A DNA stretch of 47,880 nucleotides from Candidatus Effluviviaceae Genus V sp. (GCA_014728125.1 WJMD01000162.1:1-47880); one strand, 5' to 3'. Positions 33,780 to 42,563 are shown, counted from the first letter of the stretch. Translations and numbers: made by a program. Notes: generated by a model not told the origin, from the sequence alone.

Positions 33780-35126
33780 TCAGGAGAGCAGTGCGTTCTC
33801 CGCTCTCTCGACGGCCTTGGCGGGCTCTCTGAGGGCGTCCGTGGAGGACGCGCCTCGCGCGGCAGAGAGCCCGCCCTCAGCCTCTCGGGGGGAGTCCGAA
33901 TCGCTGTCTGCCTCCGATGTCCCGATGCCTGAAGCCAGCTTGATGATCACCATGGTCAGGTCGTCCGACTGAGGAGCGCCCTCGGTGAAGTCCCGCAGGC
34001 TCGAATAGACCCGCTCCTCGATCTCCCTCGCGGACAACGAACGGTTGATGTCGAGCAGCTCCATCAGCCGCTCCTCGCCGAACATCTCGTCGGCTGGGTT
34101 CGTCGCCTCCGTGATGCCGTCGGTGTAGAGGACGACCTCGTCGCCGGGTCCCAGGCGGCACCGTCCCTCGTCGTACGTCGTACCCGGCATCGCGCCGACC
34201 ACGAGCCCACCCTCGGTCAGGTGCTCGCGGTCGCCGCCGGCGCGCATGACGCAGGGCGGATTGTGTCCTGCGTTGACGTAGAGGCACTCGCCGGTGCCGC
34301 TGTCGAGCACCCCGTAGAAGAAGGTGATGAAGACGCTCTCCTTCGTGTAGCCGTGCACGATGCGGTTGACGCGCCGGATAAGGTCCGACGGTCTCGCCCC
34401 GCTGTCGGCCAGCGCCCTGACCGCCGCCTGGACGTTCGCCATGAGCAGTGCGGCCGGCGTTCCCTTCCCCGAGACATCGCCGATCGTGAAGGCCAGCCTG
34501 CCGTCGCCGAGATCGATGATGTCGTAGCAGTCGCCGCCCACGTGTCGGGCCGGGACGGAGAAGCCGTAGATGTCGAGTCCTGCCAGGTTCGGGAACGTCT
34601 TCGGCAGAAGCTCCATCTGGATGTCCCGCGCGACATTCATCTCGTGCTCGAGGCGTCCCCTGGCCGAGGCCTCCTCTTCGATACGCCCGCGCATCTGCTC
34701 GTACGTATAGACGACGAAGCCCACCGCGAGCGCGAGCACGCCGTTGACCGTCACCGCCATGAGCGCCAGCCGCATCTGATAGAAGACGACGAGCGGGTTG
34801 ACGAGAATGGCGACGCCGCTTCCGAAGACGCCCGCGGCGACCAGGGTGAGGACGCCCATCGGCAGCCGCACGTACCCGGGGAACCCGGAGTACTTCGGAA
34901 ACACGTATCGCACCGTCAGTACGGCGGCGAAGCCGACGACATTGGCGAAGACGATGCTCATAGGGATGAGGGCGTGTGCCGACGAGGAGCCGTCGGCGAA
35001 GAGCTTGATCGCCCCGCCGATGGCCAGTCCCGCCAGGCTGTTGAAGAGCGCCCAGAGGAACACCGTGCGTGCCTTGAGCCGCCTCGGCCTGGTCGATCCG
35101 GCTCGTCTGTCCTGCCTCGTCGACAT
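33780..35126 (-). CDS. Membrane-anchored SpoIIE-type serine phosphatase
   Basis: About 448 residues. Residues 21-150 form a membrane domain of about five helices. It is collinear with the N-terminal domain of the histidine kinase at 37635-38765 (GGAIKLFADG, ANVVGFAAVL, FPKYSGFP, NPLVVFYQMRL). A short coiled coil (145-170, ending AREDIQMELLP-like ARDIQMELLP) leads to a PPM/SpoIIE phosphatase domain (about 180-400) with GGDCYDI (Asp199), GDVSGKGTPAAL, GHNPP and APQSDDLTMV for metals. It probably dephosphorylates an anti-sigma-factor antagonist or similar protein in response to an envelope signal; no such partner gene is in view. The ATG has AAGGA ten bases upstream; an ATG 33 bases earlier is possible. 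Follows the bactofilin-like gene by 52 bases. Confidence 0.88.
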   Translation of the reverse strand: MSTRQDRRAGSTRPRRLKARTVFLWALFNSLAGLAIGGAIKLFADGSSSAHALIPMSIVFANVVGFAAVLTVRYVFPKYSGFPGYVRLPMGVLTLVAAGVFGSGVAILVNPLVVFYQMRLALMAVTVNGVLALAVGFVVYTYEQMRGRIEEEASARGRLEHEMNVARDIQMELLPKTFPNLAGLDIYGFSVPARHVGGDCYDIIDLGDGRLAFTIGDVSGKGTPAALLMANVQAAVRALADSGARPSDLIRRVNRIVHGYTKESVFITFFYGVLDSGTGECLYVNAGHNPPCVMRAGGDREHLTEGGLVVGAMPGTTYDEGRCRLGPGDEVVLYTDGITEATNPADEMFGEERLMELLDINRSLSAREIEERVYSSLRDFTEGAPQSDDLTMVIIKLASGIGTSEADSDSDSPREAEGGLSAARGASSTDALREPAKAVERAENALLS

Positions 35127-35178
35127 CGTCACGCGTCCTTCCCAAAGCCGTTGCGTCATGCCTCGTCCGTCAGCGGGT

Positions 35179-36630
35179 CTAGTCGTTCCCGCCGCTGCCG
35201 GTCTGCGGGGCCGGCGGCGCCGGGGGAGCCGGGAAGCTGCTCGGGAGCCCCTCGTCGACCTCACCCGCGTCGTCCTCGAACGCCATGTCGAGCTTCGTGC
35301 CGCGGCGCTGCAGCAGCGCGCCGAGCCCGAAGAAGACGATGATGAACATGGCCAGCGTGCCGACGACCGGTATCGCGGCGATGATATAGAGGATGGCGAG
35401 GCCGAGGATCATCGACGGTATCGGCGAGGTGTCGGGGCGGTCAGCCCGTCTGAGGATGAGATCGCCGAGCCAGATGGCCACGTAGAACTTGGCGATGTAG
35501 ATCGCGATCCAGAAGCCGAGAGTGATGATCCAGGACAATGGGATCGTGATGATCAGTATCAGTGCGATGAAGGCGACGATCGGCGCCAGGATGAAGGCCA
35601 CGAACCCGATGCCGAGGCTCTGCATCGGCCTGGTCCGGATCGTGTTCGCCGTTCGCCTCGCGTGCTTCTTCGTGAAGGCGACGAGGATCGAGCCGACGAT
35701 GACGGCCCCGAGGAAGAGGAAAACCTGGATGACCACGCCGACGACGCCTGGAATGTCGAAGTCGACATCGGCCGTCACCTCGTCCTTCTCCTCGGGCGCG
35801 TCGAACGAGATCGTCCCGGACACGATCCCGCGCTGGAACTCGATCTCGACGGGGCTCGTGTAGTGCAGGTTCCCCCCGATCGAGGCCTCGTCTCCCAGCG
35901 TGATCCCGCCGTCGGTCATGATCTCGGCGTTGCCGTCGATCGTCCCGTTCATCGAGACGGTTCCGCCGACGAGCCTGGCGTCGCCTCCGATCGTCCCGTC
36001 CATCGAGGCCGTGCCGCAGGCGATGAGCGCGTCACCCTCGATGACGGCGCCGTCGCCGATGAAGACGTTGGCGGCCATGACGAGGGCCTCGCCGCGGACC
36101 GTGCCGTTGATGTAGAGGTTCTGCGCGAAGATCCTGACGTCGTCCTCGATGACGCCGTCGATCGTCAGGATCTGTGCGAAGACGTTGACGTCCTCGGTCA
36201 CGGTTCCGGTGATGTTACCGTTCTGGACCCAGCAGATCAGGTCCCCGTCGAGCGTGCCGTCGATCGACATGCTCTGCGCGAAGAGGTAGAGGTCCTTGAC
36301 CTCCGTCTCTCCGTAAGGGACGATGTACTCGTCCTCCTGCAGGAACTGCAGACTGCCGGCGCTTCGCTCGGCCGCATTGCCGATGGCCCCCACGACGGCG
36401 TCGCCGACCGCGCCCCTCGCCGCGATCGACACCGCATCGGTGAGCGGCGACCGGACGGCCCGCTCCCCCGCCGAGGGCAGCGGAACGATGGCCGCACCGG
36501 CGGGCGCGACGCTCGACAGCACGAGCACCAGGGCCGCCAGGACGGCGGCGACCAGCGGAAGGACACGACCCCGGGCGACGGCGGCGACAGCCGCTGCCGG
36601 CCTCTTCTCTCTCTCCAGTGTGCTCAACAT
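35179..36630 (-). CDS. Secreted bactofilin-like protein with C-terminal membrane domain
   Basis: 483 residues. An N-terminal signal or anchor (about 22-46) is followed by a beta-helix of bactofilin/polymer-forming cytoskeletal repeats (about 105-280; SIDGTLDGD, TIDGVIEDD, YINGTVRGE, SMDGTIGGD, SMNGTIDGN), then a C-terminal membrane domain of about five helices from about residue 298. The tail is Pro/Gly-rich (PAPPAPPAPQTGSGG). Ordinary bactofilins are cytoplasmic; a signal-like N-terminus puts this one in the envelope, in line with a class of multi-domain bactofilin proteins. Likely a structural or scaffolding role near the cell wall. ATG follows GGGAGGTGATGCATC. It has its own promoter at 36664-36693 and is cotranscribed with the phosphatase gene. 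Confidence 0.83.
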   Translation of the reverse strand: MLSTLEREKRPAAAVAAVARGRVLPLVAAVLAALVLVLSSVAPAGAAIVPLPSAGERAVRSPLTDAVSIAARGAVGDAVVGAIGNAAERSAGSLQFLQEDEYIVPYGETEVKDLYLFAQSMSIDGTLDGDLICWVQNGNITGTVTEDVNVFAQILTIDGVIEDDVRIFAQNLYINGTVRGEALVMAANVFIGDGAVIEGDALIACGTASMDGTIGGDARLVGGTVSMNGTIDGNAEIMTDGGITLGDEASIGGNLHYTSPVEIEFQRGIVSGTISFDAPEEKDEVTADVDFDIPGVVGVVIQVFLFLGAVIVGSILVAFTKKHARRTANTIRTRPMQSLGIGFVAFILAPIVAFIALILIITIPLSWIITLGFWIAIYIAKFYVAIWLGDLILRRADRPDTSPIPSMILGLAILYIIAAIPVVGTLAMFIIVFFGLGALLQRRGTKLDMAFEDDAGEVDEGLPSSFPAPPAPPAPQTGSGGND

Positions 36631-36663
36631 GATGCATCACCTCCCGGTTTGTTTCACAGTGCC

Positions 36664-36693
36664 ATTCTAGAGCCTGTCTCCCTGTGGCGGCAA
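36664..36693 (-). promoter_or_regulatory. Promoter of the bactofilin-phosphatase operon
   Basis: Minus strand TTGCCG (36693-36688), an 18-base spacer and TAGAAT (36669-36664). Leader about 27 bases. It shares the TAGAAT box with the groEL promoter. Confidence 0.62.
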
Positions 36694-36838
36694 AGAACGG
36701 CCTGTGGAACGGTGTTTCCGGAGGGTGAAGTGCACAGACGGGGGGTCGAATCGCACGTTGCGGGAAACGGCCGCGGGCCGGCTTCGGGCAGTGTGGACGG
36801 CGGACCGCACGACGGGCGACGCCGAACGCATGCCGCGG

Positions 36839-36864
36839 CGTCCCGAGAGGCGGTCGCAGGGACG
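36839..36864 (-). terminator. Weak hairpin after the response regulator
   Basis: CGTCCC and GGGACG pair around a 14-base loop, eight bases downstream of the response regulator stop. A possible end of the long operon, but the stem is only six base pairs. Confidence 0.3.
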
Positions 36865-36871
36865 TTGTGGA

Positions 36872-37642
36872 CTACCACGGCAGGAACTCGCGGAGCTCTC
36901 TGGCTCGGCCACGCGACAGCACGAGCTCCGACCGCTCCTTGTCGTCCACGACGACCTTGTACTTCCCGCTGAACCAGGGGATGATCTCGACCACGTGATC
37001 GAGGTTGACGATCGTCGAACGGTGGATCCTGAAGAACCGCGCGGGGTCCAGTCTCTTCTCGAGGTCTGTCAGCGTCGTGTTCATCATGTAGCGCTCGTCC
37101 CGCGTGTGCACGAAGACGAGCTCGTTCTCGACCTCGGCCCATACGACGTCGGCGGAGTCGAGCAGCACGATCCTCTTTCCGCGAAGCACCGGCAGCCGGT
37201 CCGGGCCCTGGGAGCGCACGAGCCCGGAGAGCCGTTCGAGCTCGTCCGCTCTCTGCGTCTCGCTCGCCAGCAGCCCGCGGACGCGGTCGACCGCCTCCTC
37301 GAGCCGCTCCCGCTCGATCGGCTTCAGGATATAGTCGACCGAGTTGATCTCGAAGGCCTGGATGGCATACTCGTTGTACGCCGTCGCGAAGACGACGAGC
37401 GGCATCTCGTCGAGCTCCTTGAGCATCTGGAACCCGTCCATCCCCGGCATCTGAATGTCGAGTATCACCACATCGGGCCGGTGCTCCTCGATCATTGTCA
37501 GCGCCTGCACGCCGTTGGCCGCCTCCGCGACGACCTCCACGTCGTCGATCGCCTCGAGGAACCGCCGCACGCGGGTCCTCGCCAGCGGCTCGTCGTCCAC
37601 GACGAGCGCTCTCACCGTCGGTCGTCCGTTCGCGTCACGCAC
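36872..37642 (-). CDS. LytTR-family response regulator
   Basis: 256 residues. A CheY-like receiver (about 10-125) has the acidic pair Asp16-Asp17, phosphoacceptor Asp62 (ILDIQMPGMDG) and Lys106 (YILKPIE). It is followed by a LytTR DNA-binding domain (about 150-250; FFRIHRSTIVNLDHVVEI, GKYKVVVDD). LytTR regulators control cell-wall, autolysis or virulence genes; here the operon itself is a likely target (inference). Start is GTG after GAGGGAGAACAG, and it overlaps the histidine kinase stop by eight bases. It forms a complete pair with that kinase. Confidence 0.93.
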   Translation of the reverse strand: MRDANGRPTVRALVVDDEPLARTRVRRFLEAIDDVEVVAEAANGVQALTMIEEHRPDVVILDIQMPGMDGFQMLKELDEMPLVVFATAYNEYAIQAFEINSVDYILKPIERERLEEAVDRVRGLLASETQRADELERLSGLVRSQGPDRLPVLRGKRIVLLDSADVVWAEVENELVFVHTRDERYMMNTTLTDLEKRLDPARFFRIHRSTIVNLDHVVEIIPWFSGKYKVVVDDKERSELVLSRGRARELREFLPW

Positions 37643-38765
37643 CTGTTCTCCCTCGGTCGCCGGTCGCCGTCTCGAGCGGCACGACGATCACGACGCGCGT
37701 GCCGCCGTCAGCGGAACGGCCGATCGAGACCCAGCGCCGCTCACCGTACCTGTTGCGAAGCCGGTCGCGTACGTTTCTCAGTCCGTATCCCCGTTCGAAG
37801 AGTTCGTCGCCGGCCTTCCCCTCCCACCCGGCACCGTCGTCCTCGACCGTCACGTGCAGCTCGCCCGCGCGGACACGGGCCGAGATCGAGACGCGGCCGC
37901 CCTCGATGAGCGGCGAGATGCCGTGGCGAACGGCATTCTCGACGACCGGCTGGACGACGAGCGGAGGAATGGGGACGTCGTACGCCTCGTCGGCGACGTC
38001 CTCGTCGACCTCGAGGCGTTCGCCGAACCGGGCGCGCTCGATATCGAGGTAGGCGTTGACGAGTTCGAGCTCTTTCTTCAACGGGATCGTCTCCTTCTCC
38101 GACGCCAGCAGCGAGCCGCGGAAGATGCCCGCCAGCCGCTCGACCGTGCGCTCGGCGGCCGGAGGGTCGATGGGAATGAGCGCAGAGATCGAGTTGAGTG
38201 CGTTGAAGAGGAAATGGGGGTTGATCTGGGCCTTCAGCGCCTTGAGCTCCGAGCGGGCCGCCAGCTCCCTCAGGCGCTCCGCCCGAACCCGGATCTCGGC
38301 CGCCGCCCGGTAGCTCTCTTCGAGCTGGTCGCGCATGCGCTCGTAGGCATAGATGATGAGCCCGACGATCGCGGCTATGACGCTGCAGACGACGACCAGG
38401 AGCAGCAGCAGTCTGCCCTGGTAGAAGATGCTCAGGGGATAGAAGAGGACAACGAGCAGCGTACCGAACGCGCCCCCGGCCAGCAGCGTGACGACGGCTA
38501 GCGGTACGCCCACGATCTTCGGAAGCTCGCTGTACCGCGGCAGCAGGAAGCGCGCCGAGAAGACCGTCGCGAACCCGATCGTGTTCGCCAGAAGCACGCT
38601 CGTCCCGATGAGGCGGGCGGTCGAGCCCGGTTCCTCGGAGAAGAACGCGATAGCCGCCCCGACCACGACGCCGGCCGCCGTGTTCGCGGCGACCCAGACT
38701 GCGAGCCCCTGCGCCGAGGCGCGCGTCTGCTTCCGCTTGTGTTCACGACCATCGCTCGGTCTCAT
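37635..38765 (-). CDS. LytS-like sensor histidine kinase
   Basis: About 376 residues. Residues 20-149 form the membrane sensor domain shared with the SpoIIE phosphatase (ANTAAGVVVGAAIAF, ANTIGFATVFSARFLLPRYS, YPLSIFYQGRLLL). A coiled coil comes next (145-175), then a His_kinase (LytS/YehU) domain with phosphoacceptor His184 in AQINPHFLFNALNSI. The ATPase region has VENAVRHGISP (N box), EDDGAGW and RGYGLRNVRDRL. It senses an unknown envelope signal and phosphorylates the response regulator encoded next. ATG at 38765 has only a weak GGACTGAT site; a GTG at 38789 is the alternative. It starts 31 bases after the PBP4 gene. Confidence 0.92.
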   Translation of the reverse strand: MRPSDGREHKRKQTRASAQGLAVWVAANTAAGVVVGAAIAFFSEEPGSTARLIGTSVLLANTIGFATVFSARFLLPRYSELPKIVGVPLAVVTLLAGGAFGTLLVVLFYPLSIFYQGRLLLLLVVVCSVIAAIVGLIIYAYERMRDQLEESYRAAAEIRVRAERLRELAARSELKALKAQINPHFLFNALNSISALIPIDPPAAERTVERLAGIFRGSLLASEKETIPLKKELELVNAYLDIERARFGERLEVDEDVADEAYDVPIPPLVVQPVVENAVRHGISPLIEGGRVSISARVRAGELHVTVEDDGAGWEGKAGDELFERGYGLRNVRDRLRNRYGERRWVSIGRSADGGTRVVIVVPLETATGDRGRTGA

Positions 38766-38796
38766 ATCAGTCCAGGTCTGTTCGCTCACGAACGTG

Positions 38797-40329
38797 TCAG
38801 CGCCCCTCGCGGATCGACCCGAGGATCGCATGCTCCATGTCGTGCGAGCGCCACGCTTCGCAGCCGAAGCCGTTAACGAGAACGGAGAAGAGCACCTCCT
38901 CGCCACCCAGCGTCTCCATCAACCCCGAGATACCGGTCACGCCGTCGAGAAGCCCCGTCTTCGCCCTGACAGCGCGCTTCAGATGGGGATACCCCATCCG
39001 GTCGGAGAGCGTGCCGTCGGTGCCGCTCACACTGAGGGACCCGCCGAACTCGTACGAGGTTTCGAACGTCGACAGGGCACGTCGCATCACGGCGACGAGG
39101 ACCCTCGGGGACAGCCGGTTACCCCTGGAGAACCCGGACCCGTCAAGGACGCGGAACGCCGTCCCGCCGTTCTCATCGCCGTGCCCGGCGACCTCGCTCA
39201 GGTACTCGGAGATCTCCATCGCGCCGGCCTCCGTCGTCGCCGGGACGTGCCCCCGCTCCGCGGCGATCGCCAGAACGAGCTGCTCGGCGATGAAGTTGTT
39301 GCTGTACTTGCCGAGGTCCCTCACCAGCAGAGAGACCGGCTTCGACTCGTGGACGGCGATTCCGACGGCCTCGTCCGGCGTCGCCCCGCGCCGTATCGTA
39401 CCTTCGAATGCCACGCCCGCCCGGTCGAGCTCCGCGACGAGCGCCGAGCCGAACCACCCCGTCGGGTCATCGAGGCTCCTGTAGTACGTTCGGCCGCCGG
39501 TCCCCAGCGGCACGCGCCCCTCGACGACGATGACGTTCCCGCCGTCTCCGCTGCGCCGGCGGACGGTAACGGTCGAGCGCGATCTCGAGGAGATCGTCGT
39601 CGCCCGGTTCCTGACCTCCACGAACCCCGTTCGTGGCGAGAGCCGCACGACGGCCGTGTCACCGGAGGACGCACCCGGGCTCACGCGCACGGCGACCGCG
39701 TTGAAGTTGAACGAGAGGGCTCCGACGCGCGCGTGATAGGCCCGGTCACCGTCGACTGCGTCCGGGTCGACCGGACCGGCGACGGCGAACAGCGTGTCGT
39801 CGAGGACGATGTCGCCGGCTATGCGCTCGAGCCCCCGCAGGCGAAGCGACTCGGCGAGTCGGACCATCTCCTCGAAGACCAGCGATGGGTCGCCGTGTCC
39901 GGTCACGTAGAGGTCGCCGAGCACTCCGTCCATGACGGGCGTTCCGGCCGACAACACGGTCTCGTAGACGTACTGCGGGCCCAGGATGTCGAGCGCAGCG
40001 GCGGCCGTCACGATCTTCATGTTCGAGGCGGGGATGAAGAGCTCGTCCGCGTTCCGCTCATAGAGGACCTCTCCGGAGTGAAGTCCCTCGACCAGCACGC
40101 CGACCCGCGCCCCGGACAGCTCCGGCCGGGACAGCAGCGACTCGATGACCCAATCGATGCGCTCCAGGGCCCGACGCCCCGGCCCGGCGGCGGACGAGGA
40201 GTCGGCCGGTGCCGGCTCGGCGGCCGTTGCCGGCTGAGCGAGGGCGGCCGACACGAGCGCCGCGACGAGGGCGAGGGCCGCGAGCGCCCTCCCTCTTCGG
40301 ACCGGTTCCTGTCGTCTCCGCGGCCTCAT
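38797..40329 (-). CDS. dacB: D-alanyl-D-alanine carboxypeptidase/endopeptidase (PBP4, S13)
   Basis: About 510 residues. A signal peptide (to about residue 37) is followed by the class C penicillin-binding fold. SNMK gives Ser102 (nucleophile) and Lys105; KYSNN gives the SxN motif with Ser343; and KTG is at 457 (AKTGLLDG). The family cleaves D-Ala or DD-crosslinks of peptidoglycan in the periplasm. Length and the two large domains inserted between SxxK and SxN (about 160-320) are normal for PBP4. ATG lies ten bases after GGAGG and overlaps the upstream stop by four bases (ATGA), so it is coupled to the HAD-amidase gene. Confidence 0.94.
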   Translation of the reverse strand: MRPRRRQEPVRRGRALAALALVAALVSAALAQPATAAEPAPADSSSAAGPGRRALERIDWVIESLLSRPELSGARVGVLVEGLHSGEVLYERNADELFIPASNMKIVTAAAALDILGPQYVYETVLSAGTPVMDGVLGDLYVTGHGDPSLVFEEMVRLAESLRLRGLERIAGDIVLDDTLFAVAGPVDPDAVDGDRAYHARVGALSFNFNAVAVRVSPGASSGDTAVVRLSPRTGFVEVRNRATTISSRSRSTVTVRRRSGDGGNVIVVEGRVPLGTGGRTYYRSLDDPTGWFGSALVAELDRAGVAFEGTIRRGATPDEAVGIAVHESKPVSLLVRDLGKYSNNFIAEQLVLAIAAERGHVPATTEAGAMEISEYLSEVAGHGDENGGTAFRVLDGSGFSRGNRLSPRVLVAVMRRALSTFETSYEFGGSLSVSGTDGTLSDRMGYPHLKRAVRAKTGLLDGVTGISGLMETLGGEEVLFSVLVNGFGCEAWRSHDMEHAILGSIREGR

Positions 40330-41588
40330 GTCTCGCACACCTCCACATCACCGGACCCCTCAAGGTGCTCCCGCACACGGTCCCTGAAGGCATCCATGTC
40401 GATCCTCATGCCCGGGCATTCCTTCCTCTGAACGCTCCGGCCGTCCTCGACGACGAACCCGGTGCCCTCGAGCTCGCGGTGTGCCAGCACGCGATCGGGC
40501 GACAGTCCGAACCGCGAGACGAGATGGGCGCACACGGCTGCCGCGACCTCCAGCTGGCGCGCCGGCGGGGCCTCGTCGGCACCCTCGTACGCCAGACAGA
40601 CACCGATGGAGCGGTCGTTCCAGGGGCCAACGTGCCATGCCCGGACGTCGTCCGGCAGACAGCGGTACGCGCGTCCGTCCGCCTCGATGAAGTACGCATA
40701 GGCGATCGTGGGACATCCCTCGTCCGAGATGTGGTTCGGCTGCGTGTGGTATGTCGCCGTGTCACGGACGTCCCATCCCGGCATCGCCGTGCAGTGGAGC
40801 ACGACCGTGTCGATCCCCTCCGGGTCGCGACGCTCGGGTTCCCTGGAGACCGGGAGCTTCGACGCGATGTCGCTGATGCGCACCGTCGGACGCTCACCAT
40901 CCCACGTCTCGATGATCGTGACAAGCTCACCAAGGCAGTCCGCGACACGGTCGGCGGCCTCAAGCTCCGCCCTGCTGCCGAACCCCCACGTGCAGCCCAC
41001 CGACGCGGTTCCGCATCGTTGTGCGGCATCGACGTCCGACGCCCTGTCACCCACCATGACCGAGCGTTCCGGGTCCGTATCGAGTTCCTCGAGGATGCGC
41101 CGGATGAGGTGTGCCTTGTCGGTCGTGTTCTCGCAGCCTGCGCAGCGGATGGCCGAGAAGTAACGACGAAGGTCGAAGATGTCCAGGATGTGGTCCATGT
41201 AGTCGGCCCCGGCATTCGTCGCGACCGCCAGTTCGTATCCCTTCTTCTCCAGGCCCTCGAGTGCGTCCCGCGCGCCGTCGTAGAGCGAGCCGAGCCCCCG
41301 CGAGATCAGCGCGTTCTCCCACTTCCAGATGAGCTCATCCAGCTCGTCGTAGAGGCTCTCGTCGAGATCCGGAAGGACGACGCGGGCGAACTCGTCCCGC
41401 GTCCGACCGACGCCGCCGAGGACCGTCGCCTCGTCTGGTACGGAGAGATCCAACCCATGCCGTTCGTTCAGCTCGTTGACGGCCCGCTCCACCGCGCCGA
41501 GCGTCGTCCGTGTCGACGAGTAGAGCGTTCCGTCCAGATCGAGAATCACCAGATCGAAGCGTCTCACACGGTCTCCCGTCAGTCGCAC
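40326..41588 (-). CDS. HAD phosphatase fused to AmpD-type N-acetylmuramyl-L-alanine amidase
   Basis: 420 residues with two enzymes. Residues 11-230 are a HAD hydrolase of phosphoglycolate-phosphatase type: DLDGT gives Asp17 and Asp19, VATNAGADYM gives motif II, and VMVGDRASDVDAA the acidic motif IV. Residues about 245-410 are an amidase_2 (AmpD/PGRP) domain with zinc ligands His265 (VLHCTAMPGW), His370 (LAHRELEG) and Cys391 (KECPGMRID), and Lys389. The amidase should cut the MurNAc-L-Ala bond of muropeptides. The HAD half resembles MupP-type MurNAc-6-phosphate phosphatases in class only; AnmK nearby makes that substrate. No signal peptide, so both halves act in the cytoplasm. Start GTG at 41588; a GTG at 41567 after GGGAG is possible. 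Coupled to dacB. Confidence 0.9.
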   Translation of the reverse strand: MRLTGDRVRRFDLVILDLDGTLYSSTRTTLGAVERAVNELNERHGLDLSVPDEATVLGGVGRTRDEFARVVLPDLDESLYDELDELIWKWENALISRGLGSLYDGARDALEGLEKKGYELAVATNAGADYMDHILDIFDLRRYFSAIRCAGCENTTDKAHLIRRILEELDTDPERSVMVGDRASDVDAAQRCGTASVGCTWGFGSRAELEAADRVADCLGELVTIIETWDGERPTVRISDIASKLPVSREPERRDPEGIDTVVLHCTAMPGWDVRDTATYHTQPNHISDEGCPTIAYAYFIEADGRAYRCLPDDVRAWHVGPWNDRSIGVCLAYEGADEAPPARQLEVAAAVCAHLVSRFGLSPDRVLAHRELEGTGFVVEDGRSVQRKECPGMRIDMDAFRDRVREHLEGSGDVEVCET

Positions 41589-42556
41589 ATCAGTCCGCAG
41601 TCGCGCCCCTGCCCCGGTCGCCGCCTCTGCCGCTCGACCAGAGCCTCTACCTCACGTCGGCTCGATGGTCCGAAACGGGCTCCGAGTCCCTCGCAGTTGA
41701 GCGCCGCGGCCGCGTTCGCGAAGTCGACCGTCCGCTCGACCGACCATCCCTCGAGCAGACCGGCGATGAACGCGCCATGGTACACGTCGCCGGCGCCCGT
41801 CGTATCGACGACCTCAACATCGAAGGACGGTGAGCCGTAGACCGAGCCGTCCGCCGTCATGACGATCGAGCCAAGGCGTCCTAGCGTCACGCCGACCACC
41901 CGCGGGCCCATCGCCCGCAGCAGATCGAAAGACCGGTCGAGGTTCGTCTCGCCCGTCAGGCGCTCCGGGAAGTCGCGCGACGCCAGCAGGACGTCGACCC
42001 TCTCGACAAGCTCGCGCGTCCCCCTCTTCACGGACTCCGCGTCCATCACGACGAGCGTTCCCCGCTCCCGCGCGAGTTCGGCCGCCCGGGCGGCGGCCTC
42101 TGCGTCGTGACCGTCGACCAGGAGCACGCGTCCCGCGCTCACAGCGTCGGCGGCGACTTCATCCGGAAGGGTAGCTACATCGTCGGGCCGATGCCAGAGG
42201 ATCGTCCTCTCTCCCCGCCCCGTATCCACGATGATCATGGCGAGCTGGTTCGTGACGCCTCCGACGGTCACGACATCGGCGACGTCGACCCCCTCGGACC
42301 TGATGCTCTCGAGCGAGAAGCGACCGATCTCGTCGCCGCCGACCTTCCCGATGTACTTGGTGTGATACCCGAGGCGGCTCAGAACGACCATCGCGCTCGC
42401 AGCCTGTCCTCCCGGCGACCGCGCGAACCGGTCGACGCGGGGTTTCGTATCGGGCTCCGGAAAGGCACCGACCACACACAGGTGATCGACGGCGTTCAGG
42501 CCGAGGCCCACAGCGTCGAACGCGCGCTCTTCAGGCATCTCGAGTCCGAAGATCAC
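41579..42556 (-). CDS. PfkB-family carbohydrate kinase
   Basis: 325 residues, the usual ribokinase-fold size. GGQAAS (49-54) is the sugar-side Gly motif and DTTGAGDVYHGAF holds the catalytic base Asp257 in the second PfkB signature. KYIGKVGGDEIGRF is also typical. It phosphorylates a sugar or nucleoside with ATP in the cytoplasm. Position between a MATE transporter and the HAD-amidase, in an operon with anmK and nagZ, suggests an amino-sugar substrate such as GlcNAc or MurNAc (inference). GTG start with GGGAGG 12 bases upstream; ATG at 42538 possible. Its end overlaps the next gene by ten bases. Confidence 0.9.
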   Translation of the reverse strand: MIFGLEMPEERAFDAVGLGLNAVDHLCVVGAFPEPDTKPRVDRFARSPGGQAASAMVVLSRLGYHTKYIGKVGGDEIGRFSLESIRSEGVDVADVVTVGGVTNQLAMIIVDTGRGERTILWHRPDDVATLPDEVAADAVSAGRVLLVDGHDAEAAARAAELARERGTLVVMDAESVKRGTRELVERVDVLLASRDFPERLTGETNLDRSFDLLRAMGPRVVGVTLGRLGSIVMTADGSVYGSPSFDVEVVDTTGAGDVYHGAFIAGLLEGWSVERTVDFANAAAALNCEGLGARFGPSSRREVEALVERQRRRPGQGRDCGLMCD

Positions 42557-42563
42557 GTGTAAC

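Noticed and set aside
34798-36972. Plus-strand open frame (724 codons) opposite the bactofilin and phosphatase genes
   Set aside because: Asp/Arg/Val-rich shadow of two minus-strand genes.
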